Of a stretch of DNA of 64,000 bases, positions 24,830 to 34,886 are shown piece by piece (within the stretch, counting starts at the first letter, position 1; each line of letters opens with the position of its first letter). Under the pieces are notes generated by a model. That model made no database searches. It had not been told where the DNA came from and saw only the letters and a program-made list of their open reading frames with translations. This DNA is from an uncultured Alphaproteobacteria bacterium (GTDB taxonomy: Bacteria; Pseudomonadota; Alphaproteobacteria; Puniceispirillales; Puniceispirillaceae): the NCBI GenBank assembly GCA_937924895.1, contig CALEYP010000097.1, positions 1 through 64,000 of the forward strand. Reading direction: 5' to 3'. The translations under genes were made by a program, and so were the position numbers.

Positions 24830-25046
24830 TCACTGGACCGCTGCTGAATTGGCAAAGATCACAAATGGTGAATGGCAGGACGGCTTATTCCCAAATGCCG
24901 GATGGCGGACCGCGCATATTGATAGCCGTGAGATGCAAGAGAATGACCTCTTCTTTGCTTTGCCAGGCACGCACACAGATGGGCATCGCTTTCTTTCAGC
25001 GCTTGGTGAGAGCCACATCGACATCGTCCAGCCACCAACTACCTAA
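24822..25046 (+). CDS. murF: MurF N-terminal segment, ending at an in-frame TAA
   Basis: The first 74 residues of MurF, the ligase that adds D-Ala-D-Ala to the UDP-MurNAc-tripeptide. It holds the N-terminal substrate-binding fold (TAHIDSREMQENDLFFALPG...DGHRFL), with the conserved DSR and G..DGH landmarks. Reading stops at TAA 25044-25046, yet the same frame continues into the rest of MurF with no base gained or lost. The number of codons from DGH to the Walker loop equals the normal MurF spacing. AAGGGGG upstream and an 8-base overlap with murE support the start. Confidence 0.85.
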   Translation: MLNHWTAAELAKITNGEWQDGLFPNAGWRTAHIDSREMQENDLFFALPGTHTDGHRFLSALGESHIDIVQPPTT

Positions 25047-26249
25047 ACAAAGGCCGCACAATTACGCGTTCCAGATTTCATGATTGGCCTGCGCCATCTT
25101 CCCAAAGCAGCCATGAGTGAGACAAAAGCCGCCAAGATTGCTGTGACTGGGTCAGTTGGCAAGACAGGCACCAAAGACGCCCTGTTCCACATTCTATCAG
25201 CCTATGGCCCATGCCATGCGAGCCGTGGCAATTTTAATAATCATATTGGTGCCCCACTTTCGATGGTCAGATGCCCTGATGAGGCTGAGATTATCATTAT
25301 GGAAATGGGGATGAACCATGCAGGCGAAATCGCACCTTTAAGCCAGCTTTTCGCGGGCGACATTGCCATTATCACAAAAATCGCAGCCAGCCATATTGGT
25401 CATTTTACCTCTTTAGATGATATTGCGGCGGCAAAGGCTGAGATATTTACAGGCATGACAAGCGGTATCGCGATCTTGCCCGCAGATGATGATTATTTTG
25501 ACTATCTGCGTGATGCAGCGCTCGCACAAGGCTTAGAGGTTCTGAGCTTTGGGGCAAGTGATGCGGCCGCCATTCAGCTGCAAGGGCAAAAATCTGTGGC
25601 TGAGGGGCAGGAAATCGTAATCTGCAATCACCGCACGGGGATAAGCCATGAGTTACGCCTTGGCCTTCATGCCCCACATCACGCCATGATTGCGTTAATA
25701 GGCATCGCTGTGTGTGAGGCACTCCGCTTAGACGTTGAAAAAGCACTTCCTCACTTTGCCACGTTGCAAGAAATGCCAGGACGCGGGGCGCATATCGCGC
25801 TGTCTCTTGGTGCAGACCATAATACAATCTTAATTGATGATAGCTATAATGCCGGTCCTGATTCCATGCAGGCAGCTTTGCGCTATCTTACGACCTTCAA
25901 CGGCCAAAAAATTGGCCTCATCCTGACAGATATGTTGGAACTCGGCACCCATAGCACCGCCGCGCATCACGCACTAATTGCCCCCCTCTTGGATATCAAA
26001 CCCGATCTGCTATGGCTTGTTGGGCACGAAATGTCGGCCCTTAGCGCATCTCTATCACCCTTACCAGATTGCCGGACAAGTGAGACGGCTGCCTCTATCC
26101 TACCGCAACTCGCTGATGCGCTTAGCCAATGTGATGTCGTCCTTGTGAAGGGGTCAAATGGGTCAGGCGCGCCGCAAATTGCTGCCGCATTGCGCGCCTA
26201 TCATCACACAACTTCTGACCATATAGCGGAGATGCCAAATGCTTCCTGA
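25047..26249 (+). CDS. murF: MurF central and C-terminal domains (same frame after the TAA)
   Basis: The remaining 400 codons of MurF. The frame resumes with [11 protein letters not shown], normal MurF sequence, before the first ATG at 25080. The ATP loop is [11 protein letters not shown], followed by [21 protein letters not shown], the carbamylated-Lys region ([11 protein letters not shown]) and the C-terminal [11 protein letters not shown]. All catalytic parts are intact. The ATG at 25080 has no ribosome site and would cut the end of domain 1. MurF is essential, so the TAA needs explaining: readthrough, restart, or a base error. Overlaps mraY by 11 bases. Confidence 0.85.
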   Translation, partial: TKAAQLRVPDFMIGLRHLPKAAMSETKAAKIAVTGSVGKTGTKDALFHILSAYGPCHASRGNFNNHIGAPLSMVRCPDEAEIIIMEMGMNHAGEIAPLSQLFAGDIAIITKIAASHIGHFTSLDDIAAAKAEIFTGMTSGIAILPADDDYFDYLRDAALAQGLEVLSFGASDAAAIQLQGQKSVAEGQEIVICNHRTGISHELRLGLHAPHHAMIALIGIAVCEALRLDVEKALPHFATLQEMPGRGAHIALSLGADHNTILIDDSYNAGPDSMQAALRYLTTFNGQKIGLILTDMLELGTHSTAAHHALIAPLLDIKPDLLWLVGHEMSALSASLSPLPDCRTSETAASILPQLADALSQCDVVLVKGSNGSGAPQIAAALRAYHHTTSDHIAEMPNAS

Positions 26250-27327
26250 TCTGCTTGTTCCGCTCTCTGACCACTTATCGGCTTTGAATATCTTCCGCTA
26301 TTTGACGTTCCGTACTGGTGGCGCGGTGATGACGGCGCTTTTGCTTAGCCTATTAATTGGCCCTGCCTTTATCAGATGGCTAAAATCACATCAGGCAGAA
26401 GGCCAACCCATCCGCCAAGATGGCCCTGAATCGCATATCTTGACAAAAGCTGGTACGCCAACGATGGGCGGTTTGCTTATCTTAGGATGTTTCACCATCT
26501 CCACCTTGTTATGGGTACCACTTAGCAATGCCTATCTCTGGCCTGTTTTAATCGTTGCGATTGGCTTTGGCGCTATTGGTGGCATGGATGATTGGCTGAA
26601 ATTAAAACGCAAAACCTCAGCCGGTCTGCGCTCCTATCAGAAATTGGTTCTGCAGCTTGTGATTGCGCTGACAACCATCATTTTGCTGATTGAGCTGTCC
26701 CCAGATGAGCTGCGCTATGGCATTGCGGTACCGTTCTTCAAAGATACTCTTATCTATCTGTCTTATTTCTATGTGCCATTTGCGTTAATCGTGATTGTTG
26801 GCGCCTCAAATGCGGTGAATTTGACCGATGGACTTGATGGGCTTGCCATTGTGCCTGTGATGATTGCGGCAGGTGTGTTTGCGCTCATTGCCTATCTGTC
26901 GGGTAATGCCAATTTCGCCGATTATCTGCAGATTCACTATGTCGCTGGCACCGGTGAATTAGCGGTGTTATGCGGCGCACTCATTGGCGCTGGACTTGGT
27001 TTCTTATGGTTTAACGCTCCGCCAGCCCGTGTCTTTATGGGCGATACCGGCTCATTGGCATTGGGCGGCGCGCTTGGCGCCATCTCTGTGGCAACGCGGC
27101 ATGAATTAGTTCTGGCCATTACGGGCGGCTTATTCGTCCTTGAGACTGTCTCTGTGATCTTGCAAGTGGCCTCTTTCAAATTAACCGGCAAGCGCATCTT
27201 CTTGATGGCGCCGTTGCATCACCATTTTGAAAAGAAGGGCTGGGCTGAGCCAACCATCGTTATCCGCTTTTGGATTATCTCTGTCATCTTGGCGCTCGTC
27301 GCCTTGTCAACTTTGAAGCTACGATAG
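26239..27327 (+). CDS. mraY: Phospho-MurNAc-pentapeptide transferase MraY
   Basis: A 362-residue, ten-helix inner-membrane enzyme that makes lipid I from UDP-MurNAc-pentapeptide and undecaprenyl phosphate. Signature parts are TPTMGG near residue 74, the catalytic Asp pair region MDDWLK near residue 117, [10 protein letters not shown] near residue 194, [12 protein letters not shown] near residue 265 and the [10 protein letters not shown] end loop. Length is standard. The start lies inside the end of murF. Confidence 0.97.
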   Translation: MLPDLLVPLSDHLSALNIFRYLTFRTGGAVMTALLLSLLIGPAFIRWLKSHQAEGQPIRQDGPESHILTKAGTPTMGGLLILGCFTISTLLWVPLSNAYLWPVLIVAIGFGAIGGMDDWLKLKRKTSAGLRSYQKLVLQLVIALTTIILLIELSPDELRYGIAVPFFKDTLIYLSYFYVPFALIVIVGASNAVNLTDGLDGLAIVPVMIAAGVFALIAYLSGNANFADYLQIHYVAGTGELAVLCGALIGAGLGFLWFNAPPARVFMGDTGSLALGGALGAISVATRHELVLAITGGLFVLETVSVILQVASFKLTGKRIFLMAPLHHHFEKKGWAEPTIVIRFWIISVILALVALSTLKLR

Positions 27328-27344
27328 AGGAGCACGTTCGACCT

Positions 27345-28646
27345 ATGACACAAACCCTCTCACAGATTGCGATTTTTGGCGCTGGCCTATCTGGTCTAGC
27401 CGCCTATCAGCGCGCCTGTGATCTCGGCATCAATTGTGTCATTGATGATGATAAGCCTATCACTGCTTCGCTGGTTGATGCACAAGATGCGGTGCCATTT
27501 TCACAGTGGGATTGGACAGGATTAGATGCGCTTGTCATTAGCCCAGGTGTTCCCTTATCGCACCCATCGCCACATGCGGTAGTCAAAGCCGCTCTGTCCC
27601 ATGATGTGGAGGTGATCTCTGAGATTGAATTTGCCCTTCGCACTGGTCAATGGGGCAAGTTGGTTGTGATCACAGGCACAAACGGAAAATCAACAACCAC
27701 GGCCTTAGCCGGACACATCCTCAAAGAGGCCGGCTGTGATGTTGCCGTCGGTGGCAATTTAGGCACCGCTCATTCCGCTCTGCGCGAGACTGAGACTGGC
27801 ATCACAATTTTGGAATTATCCTCCTATCAGCTTGAATCCACGCCATCTTTGCAACCAGATATTGGCTGCTTGCTCAACATCACACCAGATCATCTTGATA
27901 GGCATGGCGGCATAGACGGATACATCGCAGCGAAGAAGCGTGTCTTATCAGCCCTTTCTGCTTCGTCACTTGGCCTCATTGGCGCGGATGGTCCTCTTGT
28001 GAGTGCCCTACATGACTGGGCACAGAGCCTACCCGCCTCTATTGAAATTATTGATGCGGCGTCTCTGCCCGACACAATAAATAATCCTTATCTGGCTGGG
28101 GCACATAACGCGCAGAACGCAGCCTTTGCCGCGCGCATCGCCCAATCATGTGGGGTATCTGAGCAGAAGATTAGAGATGGCCTAGCCAGTTTCATTGGCC
28201 TGCCGCATCGTTTAACGCCTGTCGCTGAGATTGCTGGTGTCTCTTATGTCAATGACTCCAAAGCAACCAATGGTGATGCGGCATCACGTGCTTTATCAGC
28301 GTATCAGAATATTCACTGGTTGGCTGGCGGTGTGGCCAAAGAAGATGGCATTGGCGCCTGTTTAGACTATCAAAGCCATATCAAAGCTGCCTATTTCTAT
28401 GGGCAATCAGCTGGTGCGTTCGCTCAGGAAAGCGGTACCACGCTGGACCATTCATCATATAAGACAATGGATGACGCCCTTGCGGCCGCTCAAGGGGCGG
28501 CGATTGCTGGTGATGTGATTTTATTATCGCCTGCCGCGGCATCATTTGACCAATTTGATAATTTTAGCGCCCGTGGCTCTCATTTTGAATCGCTTGTCAT
28601 GGCGACCACCTCTCAGCCAGATAGGGAGGTCAGCCATGCTCGGTAG
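27345..28646 (+). CDS. murD: UDP-MurNAc-L-Ala:D-glutamate ligase MurD
   Basis: A 433-residue Mur ligase adding D-Glu as second residue. The N-terminal dinucleotide-like fold (IFGAGLSGLAAY) is followed by ISPGVPLSHP, the ATP loop GTNGKSTTTALAGH near residue 112, ELSSYQLE and NDSKATNGDA. The ATG at 27345 is chosen from homology to the FGAGLSG start; an AGGAG lies 13 bases upstream. It overlaps ftsW by 11 bases. Confidence 0.96.
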   Translation: MTQTLSQIAIFGAGLSGLAAYQRACDLGINCVIDDDKPITASLVDAQDAVPFSQWDWTGLDALVISPGVPLSHPSPHAVVKAALSHDVEVISEIEFALRTGQWGKLVVITGTNGKSTTTALAGHILKEAGCDVAVGGNLGTAHSALRETETGITILELSSYQLESTPSLQPDIGCLLNITPDHLDRHGGIDGYIAAKKRVLSALSASSLGLIGADGPLVSALHDWAQSLPASIEIIDAASLPDTINNPYLAGAHNAQNAAFAARIAQSCGVSEQKIRDGLASFIGLPHRLTPVAEIAGVSYVNDSKATNGDAASRALSAYQNIHWLAGGVAKEDGIGACLDYQSHIKAAYFYGQSAGAFAQESGTTLDHSSYKTMDDALAAAQGAAIAGDVILLSPAAASFDQFDNFSARGSHFESLVMATTSQPDREVSHAR

Positions 28647-29748
28647 AACCGATAGATCACTTCTTGGCATTTGGTGGTGGACGGTTGATCGCTATCTTCT
28701 CACTGCTATTTTGCTATTGCTTGTAACTGGTATTTTGATGGTTATGGCGGCAAGCCCTGCCGTAGCGCAACGCATCTCATTGCCAGATATGCATTTCGTC
28801 TGGCGACAATTAGTCTATCTCGTCCCTGCCATTGGCGCGATGCTGTTTTTCTCGCTTCTGACGCCGCGCCTCATACGTATCTTGTCTCTCTTATCACTCA
28901 CAGGCGTGGTCGGCCTCATGATCGCAACTTTGGTATTGGGGCCAGAGGTGAAAGGGGCCACAAGATGGATAGCCATCGGTCCTCTTAATTTACAACCGTC
29001 TGAATTTGCGAAGCCATTCTTCGCGATTGTCAGCGGCTGGCTTCTCAGCCTGTGGCGTGAGGGCGATGATTTTCCAGGATGGATTTGGGCTGGTGGATTG
29101 GCTGGCATCATTGTGTCTATCCTCATCCTGCAGCCGGACGTGGGCATGACCGCTGTCGTTGCCCTGACTTGGGGATTCCAGATGTTCCTTGCCGGAATGC
29201 CATGGCTATTGGTGGTAGGCGCCGTGATCGTGACAGCAGGCTCCTTTGGGCTAGCTTACCTTAATTTGTCACATGTGAAGAACCGCGTGGATAAATTCCT
29301 AGATGGCGGGTCAATGCAGTCTGATTTGTCTATCCGCAGTTTCGCCGATGGTGGTATTTTGGGCGTAGGGCCTGGTGATGGGCAAATCAAACATTACCTC
29401 CCTGATGCACATGCCGATTTTATTTTCTCTGTCGCTGCTGAGGAATATGGCGTGTTGATGTGCCTGCTAATTATCGCGCTTTATGGTTTCATTGTGATGC
29501 GCAGCTTCAGCAAAGCCGCCGCACGGGATAATTTATTCTGTCTTATTGCAGGCGCTGGATTGGCCATGCAATTTGGCGTTCAGGCCGCTATTCACATGGC
29601 ATCATCAGTTGATTTGATCCCAACAAAAGGCATGACTCTGCCACTCATTAGCTATGGCGGATCATCGCTTCTCGCGAGCGGAATCACGATTGGCATGATT
29701 TTGGCACTAACCAGACGCCGGCTGAGAGAGGGATGGTTAAATGGCTAA
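28636..29748 (+). CDS. ftsW: Septal peptidoglycan glycosyltransferase FtsW
   Basis: A 370-residue SEDS-family polytopic membrane protein that polymerises lipid II with FtsI at the septum. Ten spans are apparent. Conserved segments include GATRWIAIGPLNLQPSEFAK near residue 113, LQPDVGMT near residue 165 (carrying the catalytic-type Asp) and the C-terminal LPLISYGGSSL. GGGAGG precedes the ATG at 28636; the longer frame upstream lies within murD and is not coding. Confidence 0.96.
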   Translation: MLGRTDRSLLGIWWWTVDRYLLTAILLLLVTGILMVMAASPAVAQRISLPDMHFVWRQLVYLVPAIGAMLFFSLLTPRLIRILSLLSLTGVVGLMIATLVLGPEVKGATRWIAIGPLNLQPSEFAKPFFAIVSGWLLSLWREGDDFPGWIWAGGLAGIIVSILILQPDVGMTAVVALTWGFQMFLAGMPWLLVVGAVIVTAGSFGLAYLNLSHVKNRVDKFLDGGSMQSDLSIRSFADGGILGVGPGDGQIKHYLPDAHADFIFSVAAEEYGVLMCLLIIALYGFIVMRSFSKAAARDNLFCLIAGAGLAMQFGVQAAIHMASSVDLIPTKGMTLPLISYGGSSLLASGITIGMILALTRRRLREGWLNG

Positions 29749-30814
29749 TTTTATCCTCGCAGCTGGTGGTACAGGTGGCCATATTTTTCCAGCGCTCGCC
29801 GTTGCCGAACAACTTGCGCAGATGGGGCATAGCACCACACTCTTTACTGACAAAAGAGGCGTGCCAATGGTGACAGGCAAAATCAGCTACCGCAGCTTGT
29901 CCGCTGGCTCGCCCTTCCAGCGCGCCTTTGGTCGTAAACTTCTCGGTATGGCGCAACTAACCATTGGACTGATCCAAGCATTAGGGGCTTATTTATGGCG
30001 GCGCCCTCATGCCGTTATTGGCTTTGGCGGTTATCCGTCTTTTGCCCCCGTCTTAGCCGCGCGCCTTCTCGGTATTCGTTGTTATTTGCATGAACAAAAT
30101 GGCGTAATGGGGCGGGCTAACCAACTCCTTGCTAGGCTATCCCACGGCACTGCTTTGTCTTGGGATGACACAAAATATGTTCCACATACTGTCACTACCA
30201 CAGTGACAGGCATGCCCGTGCGAGACGCCTTCTTTGCCACACAGCCCTATGACACTCATGATGGCCCCCTTCACATCGTCATCACTGGTGGCTCATTGGG
30301 CGCAAAAATCCTATCAGACGTGGTGCCTGCTGCTATTGCCACTTTCGTGAATACCACCTCAACAAAGGTGGAAATCACACAGCAAGCCCGCCCAGAAGAT
30401 GTCGAACGACTTACATCATTCTATCGCACGCATGGTATCTCAGCGGAGATTGCCTCATTCTTTGACAATGTGGCGCAGCTTTATGATAAGGCCGATATCA
30501 TTATTGGCCGCGCAGGCGCATCATCAGTGGCAGAAATTGCAGCCGCTGGCCGCGCCGCCATTTTGGTGCCGTTCGCCGCCGCCATGGATGACCATCAAAC
30601 CATGAATGCGCAACTCCTGGCTAATGCTGGCGCGGCCCATCTTATCGATGAGGCTCATTGTGATGAAGAGAGCATGCATGCCGCCCTACTTCACTTATGC
30701 GATCCCGCTACCCGCCAGAATATGGCCCAATGCGCCAGAGACAAAGCGAAACCGCAGGCGCCCTCAGCCATTGCCGAATTTATCCTCACAGATAGCAAAG
30801 GAGCCCAGTCATGA
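29741..30814 (+). CDS. murG: UDP-GlcNAc:lipid I transferase MurG
   Basis: A 357-residue peripheral inner-membrane GT-B enzyme that turns lipid I into lipid II. The N-terminal AAGGTGGHIFPALAVA loop is diagnostic. Other blocks are GFGGYPSFAP near residue 93, HEQNGVMGRAN near residue 113, GGSLGA near residue 185 and the UDP-GlcNAc site GRAGASSVAEIAAAGRAAILVP. Eight-base overlap with ftsW and four-base overlap with murC suggest coupled translation. Confidence 0.97.
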   Translation: MANFILAAGGTGGHIFPALAVAEQLAQMGHSTTLFTDKRGVPMVTGKISYRSLSAGSPFQRAFGRKLLGMAQLTIGLIQALGAYLWRRPHAVIGFGGYPSFAPVLAARLLGIRCYLHEQNGVMGRANQLLARLSHGTALSWDDTKYVPHTVTTTVTGMPVRDAFFATQPYDTHDGPLHIVITGGSLGAKILSDVVPAAIATFVNTTSTKVEITQQARPEDVERLTSFYRTHGISAEIASFFDNVAQLYDKADIIIGRAGASSVAEIAAAGRAAILVPFAAAMDDHQTMNAQLLANAGAAHLIDEAHCDEESMHAALLHLCDPATRQNMAQCARDKAKPQAPSAIAEFILTDSKGAQS

Positions 30815-32238
30815 CGGCCCTTCCTTTTAGCATCGGAAAAATCCATTTCACCGGTATTGGTGGCATTGGGATGAGCGGCATTGCTGAAATTCTGCATGAA
30901 TTGGGATATCAGGTGCAAGGCAGTGATATTGCCGAAAATGCCAATGTAAAACGGCTTCGTGCCAAGGGCATCGCTGTTGCCATTCCGCAAGCAGCGACCA
31001 ATCTTGACGATGTTTCTATCTTGGTTATTTCGACCGCGATCCAAGCTGATAATGTTGAAGTTCTTGAGGCCAGACGCCGCTTTCTACCTGTGGTTCATCG
31101 GTCTGAAATGCTAGGTGAATTGATGCGTTTGCGGTGGTCTGTGGCAGTCGCAGGCACACATGGCAAAACCACTACGACGTCACTGGTTGCCACATTACTA
31201 GACGCCGCAAATATTGACCCAACCGTTGTCAATGGCGGCATCATCTCAAGCTGGGGCAGTAATGCCAAGCTAGGTGCTGGGCAATGGATGGTTGTAGAAG
31301 CCGATGAAAGTGATGGGTCTTTCTCACGCCTGAAGCCAACCGTTGCCATTGTCACCAATATCGACCCAGAACATCTTGACCATCATGGGTCATTCGAAAA
31401 TCTTGAATTAGCCTTTGAGAATTTTGTATCCTCAATTCCCTTTTATGGATTTGCGACCCTATGCATTGACCATGCCTCCGTACAACGGTTGCTACCGAAA
31501 ATCAGAGATCGCCGCATTATCACTTATGGCTTGACCGCGATGGCAGATGTGAGAGCGGTAAATATTCGCCATGATTGCAACCAAATGCTGTTTGATATCC
31601 AGCTATCTGATCGGGTGATGGGCGAGGCCTTTACGCTGTCTGATATGGCATTCCCCATGCTTGGCACACATAATGTCCAGAATTGTCTCGCCGCTATTGC
31701 TGTTGCTATTGAAATGGGAATTGATGTTGAGGTTATTCGTCATGCCCTCGCCCAATTTAAAGGGGTAGGACGGCGCTTTGACTTGAAAGGTCAGGTTGGC
31801 GGTGTCACGATCATTGATGATTATGGGCATCACCCGGTGGAGATCAAAGCTGCCCTCAATGCCGGTCGTATGAGATGCCAAGACAATAAGCTCATTGCCG
31901 TTGTTCAGCCTCATCGCTATAGCCGTTTGCGCGACCTCTTTGATGATTTCTGTGGGTGTTTTAACGATGCAGACATCGTGATTGTCGCAGATGTTTATGC
32001 CGCAGGTGAAGCGCCTATCCCTGGATTTGGAAAGCAAGACCTCGTATTAGGGCTGCAATCTTATGGCCATCGTATGCCTCTGGTTCTAGAAACAGAAGAG
32101 GCGCTGCCTGCCCTCATTGCCGAACATGCCAAGGCGGGCGATTTGGTAATGTGTCTTGGTGCTGGTTCAATTACGAGCTGGGCTGCTGCCCTGCCGGATG
32201 CGCTTGCCCCTCTCTTACCAAAAGAGGAGGCCTCATGA
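30811..32238 (+). CDS. murC: UDP-MurNAc:L-alanine ligase MurC
   Basis: A 475-residue Mur ligase that adds the first amino acid. It shows the N-terminal HFTGIGGIGMSGIAE loop, the ATP loop VAGTHGKTTTTSL near residue 115, EADESDGSF, NIDPEHLDHHG and the C-terminal DDYGHHPVEI. Order, length and motifs are typical. It begins in an ATGA overlap with murG and ends in an ATGA overlap with murB. Confidence 0.97.
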   Translation: MTALPFSIGKIHFTGIGGIGMSGIAEILHELGYQVQGSDIAENANVKRLRAKGIAVAIPQAATNLDDVSILVISTAIQADNVEVLEARRRFLPVVHRSEMLGELMRLRWSVAVAGTHGKTTTTSLVATLLDAANIDPTVVNGGIISSWGSNAKLGAGQWMVVEADESDGSFSRLKPTVAIVTNIDPEHLDHHGSFENLELAFENFVSSIPFYGFATLCIDHASVQRLLPKIRDRRIITYGLTAMADVRAVNIRHDCNQMLFDIQLSDRVMGEAFTLSDMAFPMLGTHNVQNCLAAIAVAIEMGIDVEVIRHALAQFKGVGRRFDLKGQVGGVTIIDDYGHHPVEIKAALNAGRMRCQDNKLIAVVQPHRYSRLRDLFDDFCGCFNDADIVIVADVYAAGEAPIPGFGKQDLVLGLQSYGHRMPLVLETEEALPALIAEHAKAGDLVMCLGAGSITSWAAALPDALAPLLPKEEAS

Positions 32239-33158
32239 CAGATTGGCGCGCTGAAGATTTCACTGGCATTCGCGGCATTTTAACCAATGCTGAGTCTCTA
32301 TCACGGCACACATGGCTTGGTGTAGGCGGTCCTGCTGACCTCTATTTTGAGCCAGCAGATGAAGCTGATTTAGCTGCGTTCCTGAGCCAAGCTGATAGCA
32401 ATATGCCGCTCCTTCTATTGGGCGCAGGATCAAATATGCTGGTGCGTGATGGCGGCGTAGAGGGCTGTGTTATTCATCTTGGTGACGCGTTTTCTGCTAT
32501 CACACAAGACGGAGACAGCATCATTGCCGGTGCAGGCGTCACAGATGCGGCCTTAGCCCGTGCGGCTGGCAAATGGGGTCGTGGGGGCTTGTCATTCCTT
32601 GTGTCTATTCCTGGTACAATTGGTGGCGGATTACGCATGAATGCGGGTTGCTATGGCAGTGAATTTAAAGATGTGGTGCAGAGCGCCCGCATCATGTTGC
32701 GTGATGGCACAATTGTGGAGCGCACGCCAGCTGAGATGGGCATGTCCTATCGTCATAGTGACGTTGAGGCTGATGCGATCTTCTTATCAGCACGGTTTCA
32801 CACAACAGCACAATCAGTTGAGGCCTGCAAGGCTGAGATGAAAGAGATGTTACAGAAACGGGCTGAAACACAGCCGCAAGGGGTACGCACTGGAGGGTCC
32901 ACCTTTGCCAACCCTGAGGGCGATAATGCATGGCGTGTCATTGATGCCGCAGGTGGCCGCGGTTTGCAGGTAGGCGGCGCCCATATGTCAGAGAAACATT
33001 GTAATTTTATGATTAATAGCGGTACCGCCAGCGCTCGTGATCTCGAGGAGCTTGGCGAAGAAATAAGACGTCGTGTCGTGGCCCATTCCGGCATCTCTTT
33101 ACGCTGGGAAATCAAATTATGCGGCCGGGCGATGATGAAGGAGACGAAGCATGCATAG
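32235..33158 (+). CDS. murB: UDP-N-acetylenolpyruvoylglucosamine reductase MurB
   Basis: A 307-residue FAD- and NADPH-dependent reductase that makes UDP-MurNAc. FAD-binding pieces are TWLGVGGPADLYFEP near residue 31, LGAGSNMLVRDGGV near residue 70 and IPGTIGGGLRMNAGCYG near residue 127. The C-terminal part has GGSTFANP, where the serine acts as proton donor in this type, and CNFMINSGTAS. The ATG overlaps the murC stop; the longer frame lies inside murC. Confidence 0.96.
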   Translation: MTDWRAEDFTGIRGILTNAESLSRHTWLGVGGPADLYFEPADEADLAAFLSQADSNMPLLLLGAGSNMLVRDGGVEGCVIHLGDAFSAITQDGDSIIAGAGVTDAALARAAGKWGRGGLSFLVSIPGTIGGGLRMNAGCYGSEFKDVVQSARIMLRDGTIVERTPAEMGMSYRHSDVEADAIFLSARFHTTAQSVEACKAEMKEMLQKRAETQPQGVRTGGSTFANPEGDNAWRVIDAAGGRGLQVGGAHMSEKHCNFMINSGTASARDLEELGEEIRRRVVAHSGISLRWEIKLCGRAMMKETKHA

Positions 33159-34065
33159 TCAAGATCCCTCACGCGTTGTTGTATTAATGGGTGGCTGGAC
33201 ATCAGAAGCAGCTGTGTCTCGGGTCTCTGCCTCATTCTGCGCCAAGGCAGCAAGAGGCGCTGGCTGGGATGCAATTGAGGTAGAACTCACACGTGATATC
33301 GCCAAAACATTGGAAGAGATAAAGCCTGCCCGCGTGTTTAATGCCCTTCACGGGCAAGTGGGGGAAGATGGCTCTGTGCAGGGATTGCTCAATGTGCTTG
33401 GTATTCCCTATACGCATAGCGGGGTACTAGCATCCTCTCTTGCTATGGATAAGGTGGCCTCACGGCTCATTTTCCAATCAGGTGGCATTGCTGTGCCAAA
33501 GCGCCTATCGCTTATCGAAGATGGGCCACTATTGCGCCCACAAGATTATAATGGTGACTATGTTGTCAAACCAGTGAATGAAGGCTCTAGCTTTGGTGTC
33601 AAAATTATCACTGGCGATAAAGAACCACCGCGTAGTGATGAGTGGGAAATTGGTACCAACCTGTTTGCTGAGGCCTTTATTCCTGGCCGCGAGCTCACTG
33701 TATCTGTTCTTGATGGCACAGCGCTTGGTGTCACTGAAATCACAACAGCAGAAGAATTCTATGATTTTGATGCCAAATATAAGGTAGGCGGCTCACATCA
33801 TGTGATACCAGCTGAGATACCAAAGGACATTGAAACCCAAGCCTTAGATTGGGCAGAGGCCGCCTATCGTATGCTAGGTTGTCGCGGTGTAGCACGGGCA
33901 GATTATCGTTTTGATGATAAGGCCAACCGCCTCTATATGCTGGAAATGAACACCCAGCCTGGGATGACAGCCACCTCACTTGTGCCAGAACAGGCCTTAT
34001 GGCGCGGTATTTCCGGTGAAGAACTTGTCAATCATTTATTGGAGATTGCCCAATGCGACGATTGA
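33151..34065 (+). CDS. ddl: D-alanine--D-alanine ligase Ddl
   Basis: A 304-residue ATP-grasp enzyme making the D-Ala-D-Ala used by MurF. Key parts: VLMGGWTSEAAVS near the start, FNALHGQVGEDGSVQGLL near residue 62, YTHSGVLASSLAMDK, PVNEGSSFGV and the metal site LEMNTQPGMT near residue 265. The second residue of the usual GGxSxERxVS motif varies (W, and E-A instead of E-R), still within the family. AGGAG seven bases upstream. Confidence 0.95.
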   Translation: MHSQDPSRVVVLMGGWTSEAAVSRVSASFCAKAARGAGWDAIEVELTRDIAKTLEEIKPARVFNALHGQVGEDGSVQGLLNVLGIPYTHSGVLASSLAMDKVASRLIFQSGGIAVPKRLSLIEDGPLLRPQDYNGDYVVKPVNEGSSFGVKIITGDKEPPRSDEWEIGTNLFAEAFIPGRELTVSVLDGTALGVTEITTAEEFYDFDAKYKVGGSHHVIPAEIPKDIETQALDWAEAAYRMLGCRGVARADYRFDDKANRLYMLEMNTQPGMTATSLVPEQALWRGISGEELVNHLLEIAQCDD

Positions 34066-34886
34066 TAAACCGCCTTCCTTTTGCAAAATCAGAACCGGCT
34101 GCTAAGCGGAGCCCTGATCAAGCCAGCTGGTTGCGTACTATCCTACTGAGCCGTAACGGGCGCCGTGCGCTGATTGGCGGCGTTTCAGGATGTTTGATGC
34201 TGGGTTTATGGGGGGCGTCAGGACATCTATCGCCTGCCTTTTATAGCCTCACCGCGTCTCAAGGTATGGCATTATCTGAGCTCCATATTACAGGGCGCAA
34301 TTACACCACGCATGAGCATATTTTATCAGCTGTTGATGCGCCTTATGGCACGCCGCTACTATCTCTTAATGTCAAAGATATTCAGTCTCAGCTCCAACAG
34401 TTGGGCTGGGTCAAATATGCACGCGTCAGCCGCCAATTCCCTGATGCGCTCACCATCAATCTGGTAGAACGACGTCCGATGGCGCTCTTGCAAATGACAG
34501 GGGGGCATCGCCTGATTGATCAGCATGGCGATATTATTTTCACGGCTGATTCTGCGGATTTTGCCCATCTGCCCGTTGTCGCCGGTGATGGTGCAGCTGC
34601 CCATGCCGCCGCCATTTTGGATGCGCTAAAAACAGAACCTGAATTATATGCCGATGTGTGGGCTATTCATCGTATCTCTGACCGGCGGTGGAATGTCCAT
34701 CTGCGGACCGGCCTTGAGGTCAAACTTCCTGAAATGGATGCCGCACTTGCCTGGTCAAAATTGGCAGTGCTCGATCGCGATACGCAAATTATGAAACGTG
34801 ATTTGTCCATGATTGACCTGCGTATTCCTGGCCAGCTGATTGTTCAGCCCAATCTGCCATTGGCAAAGAAAGGGAGAAAGACATGA
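34053..34886 (+). CDS. ftsQ: Cell division protein FtsQ
   Basis: A 277-residue bitopic divisome protein. A basic cytoplasmic N-terminus of about 45 residues is followed by a membrane helix (about 46-66), the POTRA domain (about 78-145, MALSELHITGRNYTT...VERRPMALLQ) and the beta domain. FtsQ recruits FtsL and FtsB through the periplasmic part. The start lies 13 bases inside ddl, and the stop overlaps ftsA by four bases. Confidence 0.93.
   Translation: MRRLINRLPFAKSEPAAKRSPDQASWLRTILLSRNGRRALIGGVSGCLMLGLWGASGHLSPAFYSLTASQGMALSELHITGRNYTTHEHILSAVDAPYGTPLLSLNVKDIQSQLQQLGWVKYARVSRQFPDALTINLVERRPMALLQMTGGHRLIDQHGDIIFTADSADFAHLPVVAGDGAAAHAAAILDALKTEPELYADVWAIHRISDRRWNVHLRTGLEVKLPEMDAALAWSKLAVLDRDTQIMKRDLSMIDLRIPGQLIVQPNLPLAKKGRKT

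Noticed and set aside
24865..25083. Overlapping +1 frame across the murF TAA as evidence for a frameshift
   Set aside because: It would need two compensating indels, while a single base change explains the stop and keeps the normal length; kept only as an alternative.
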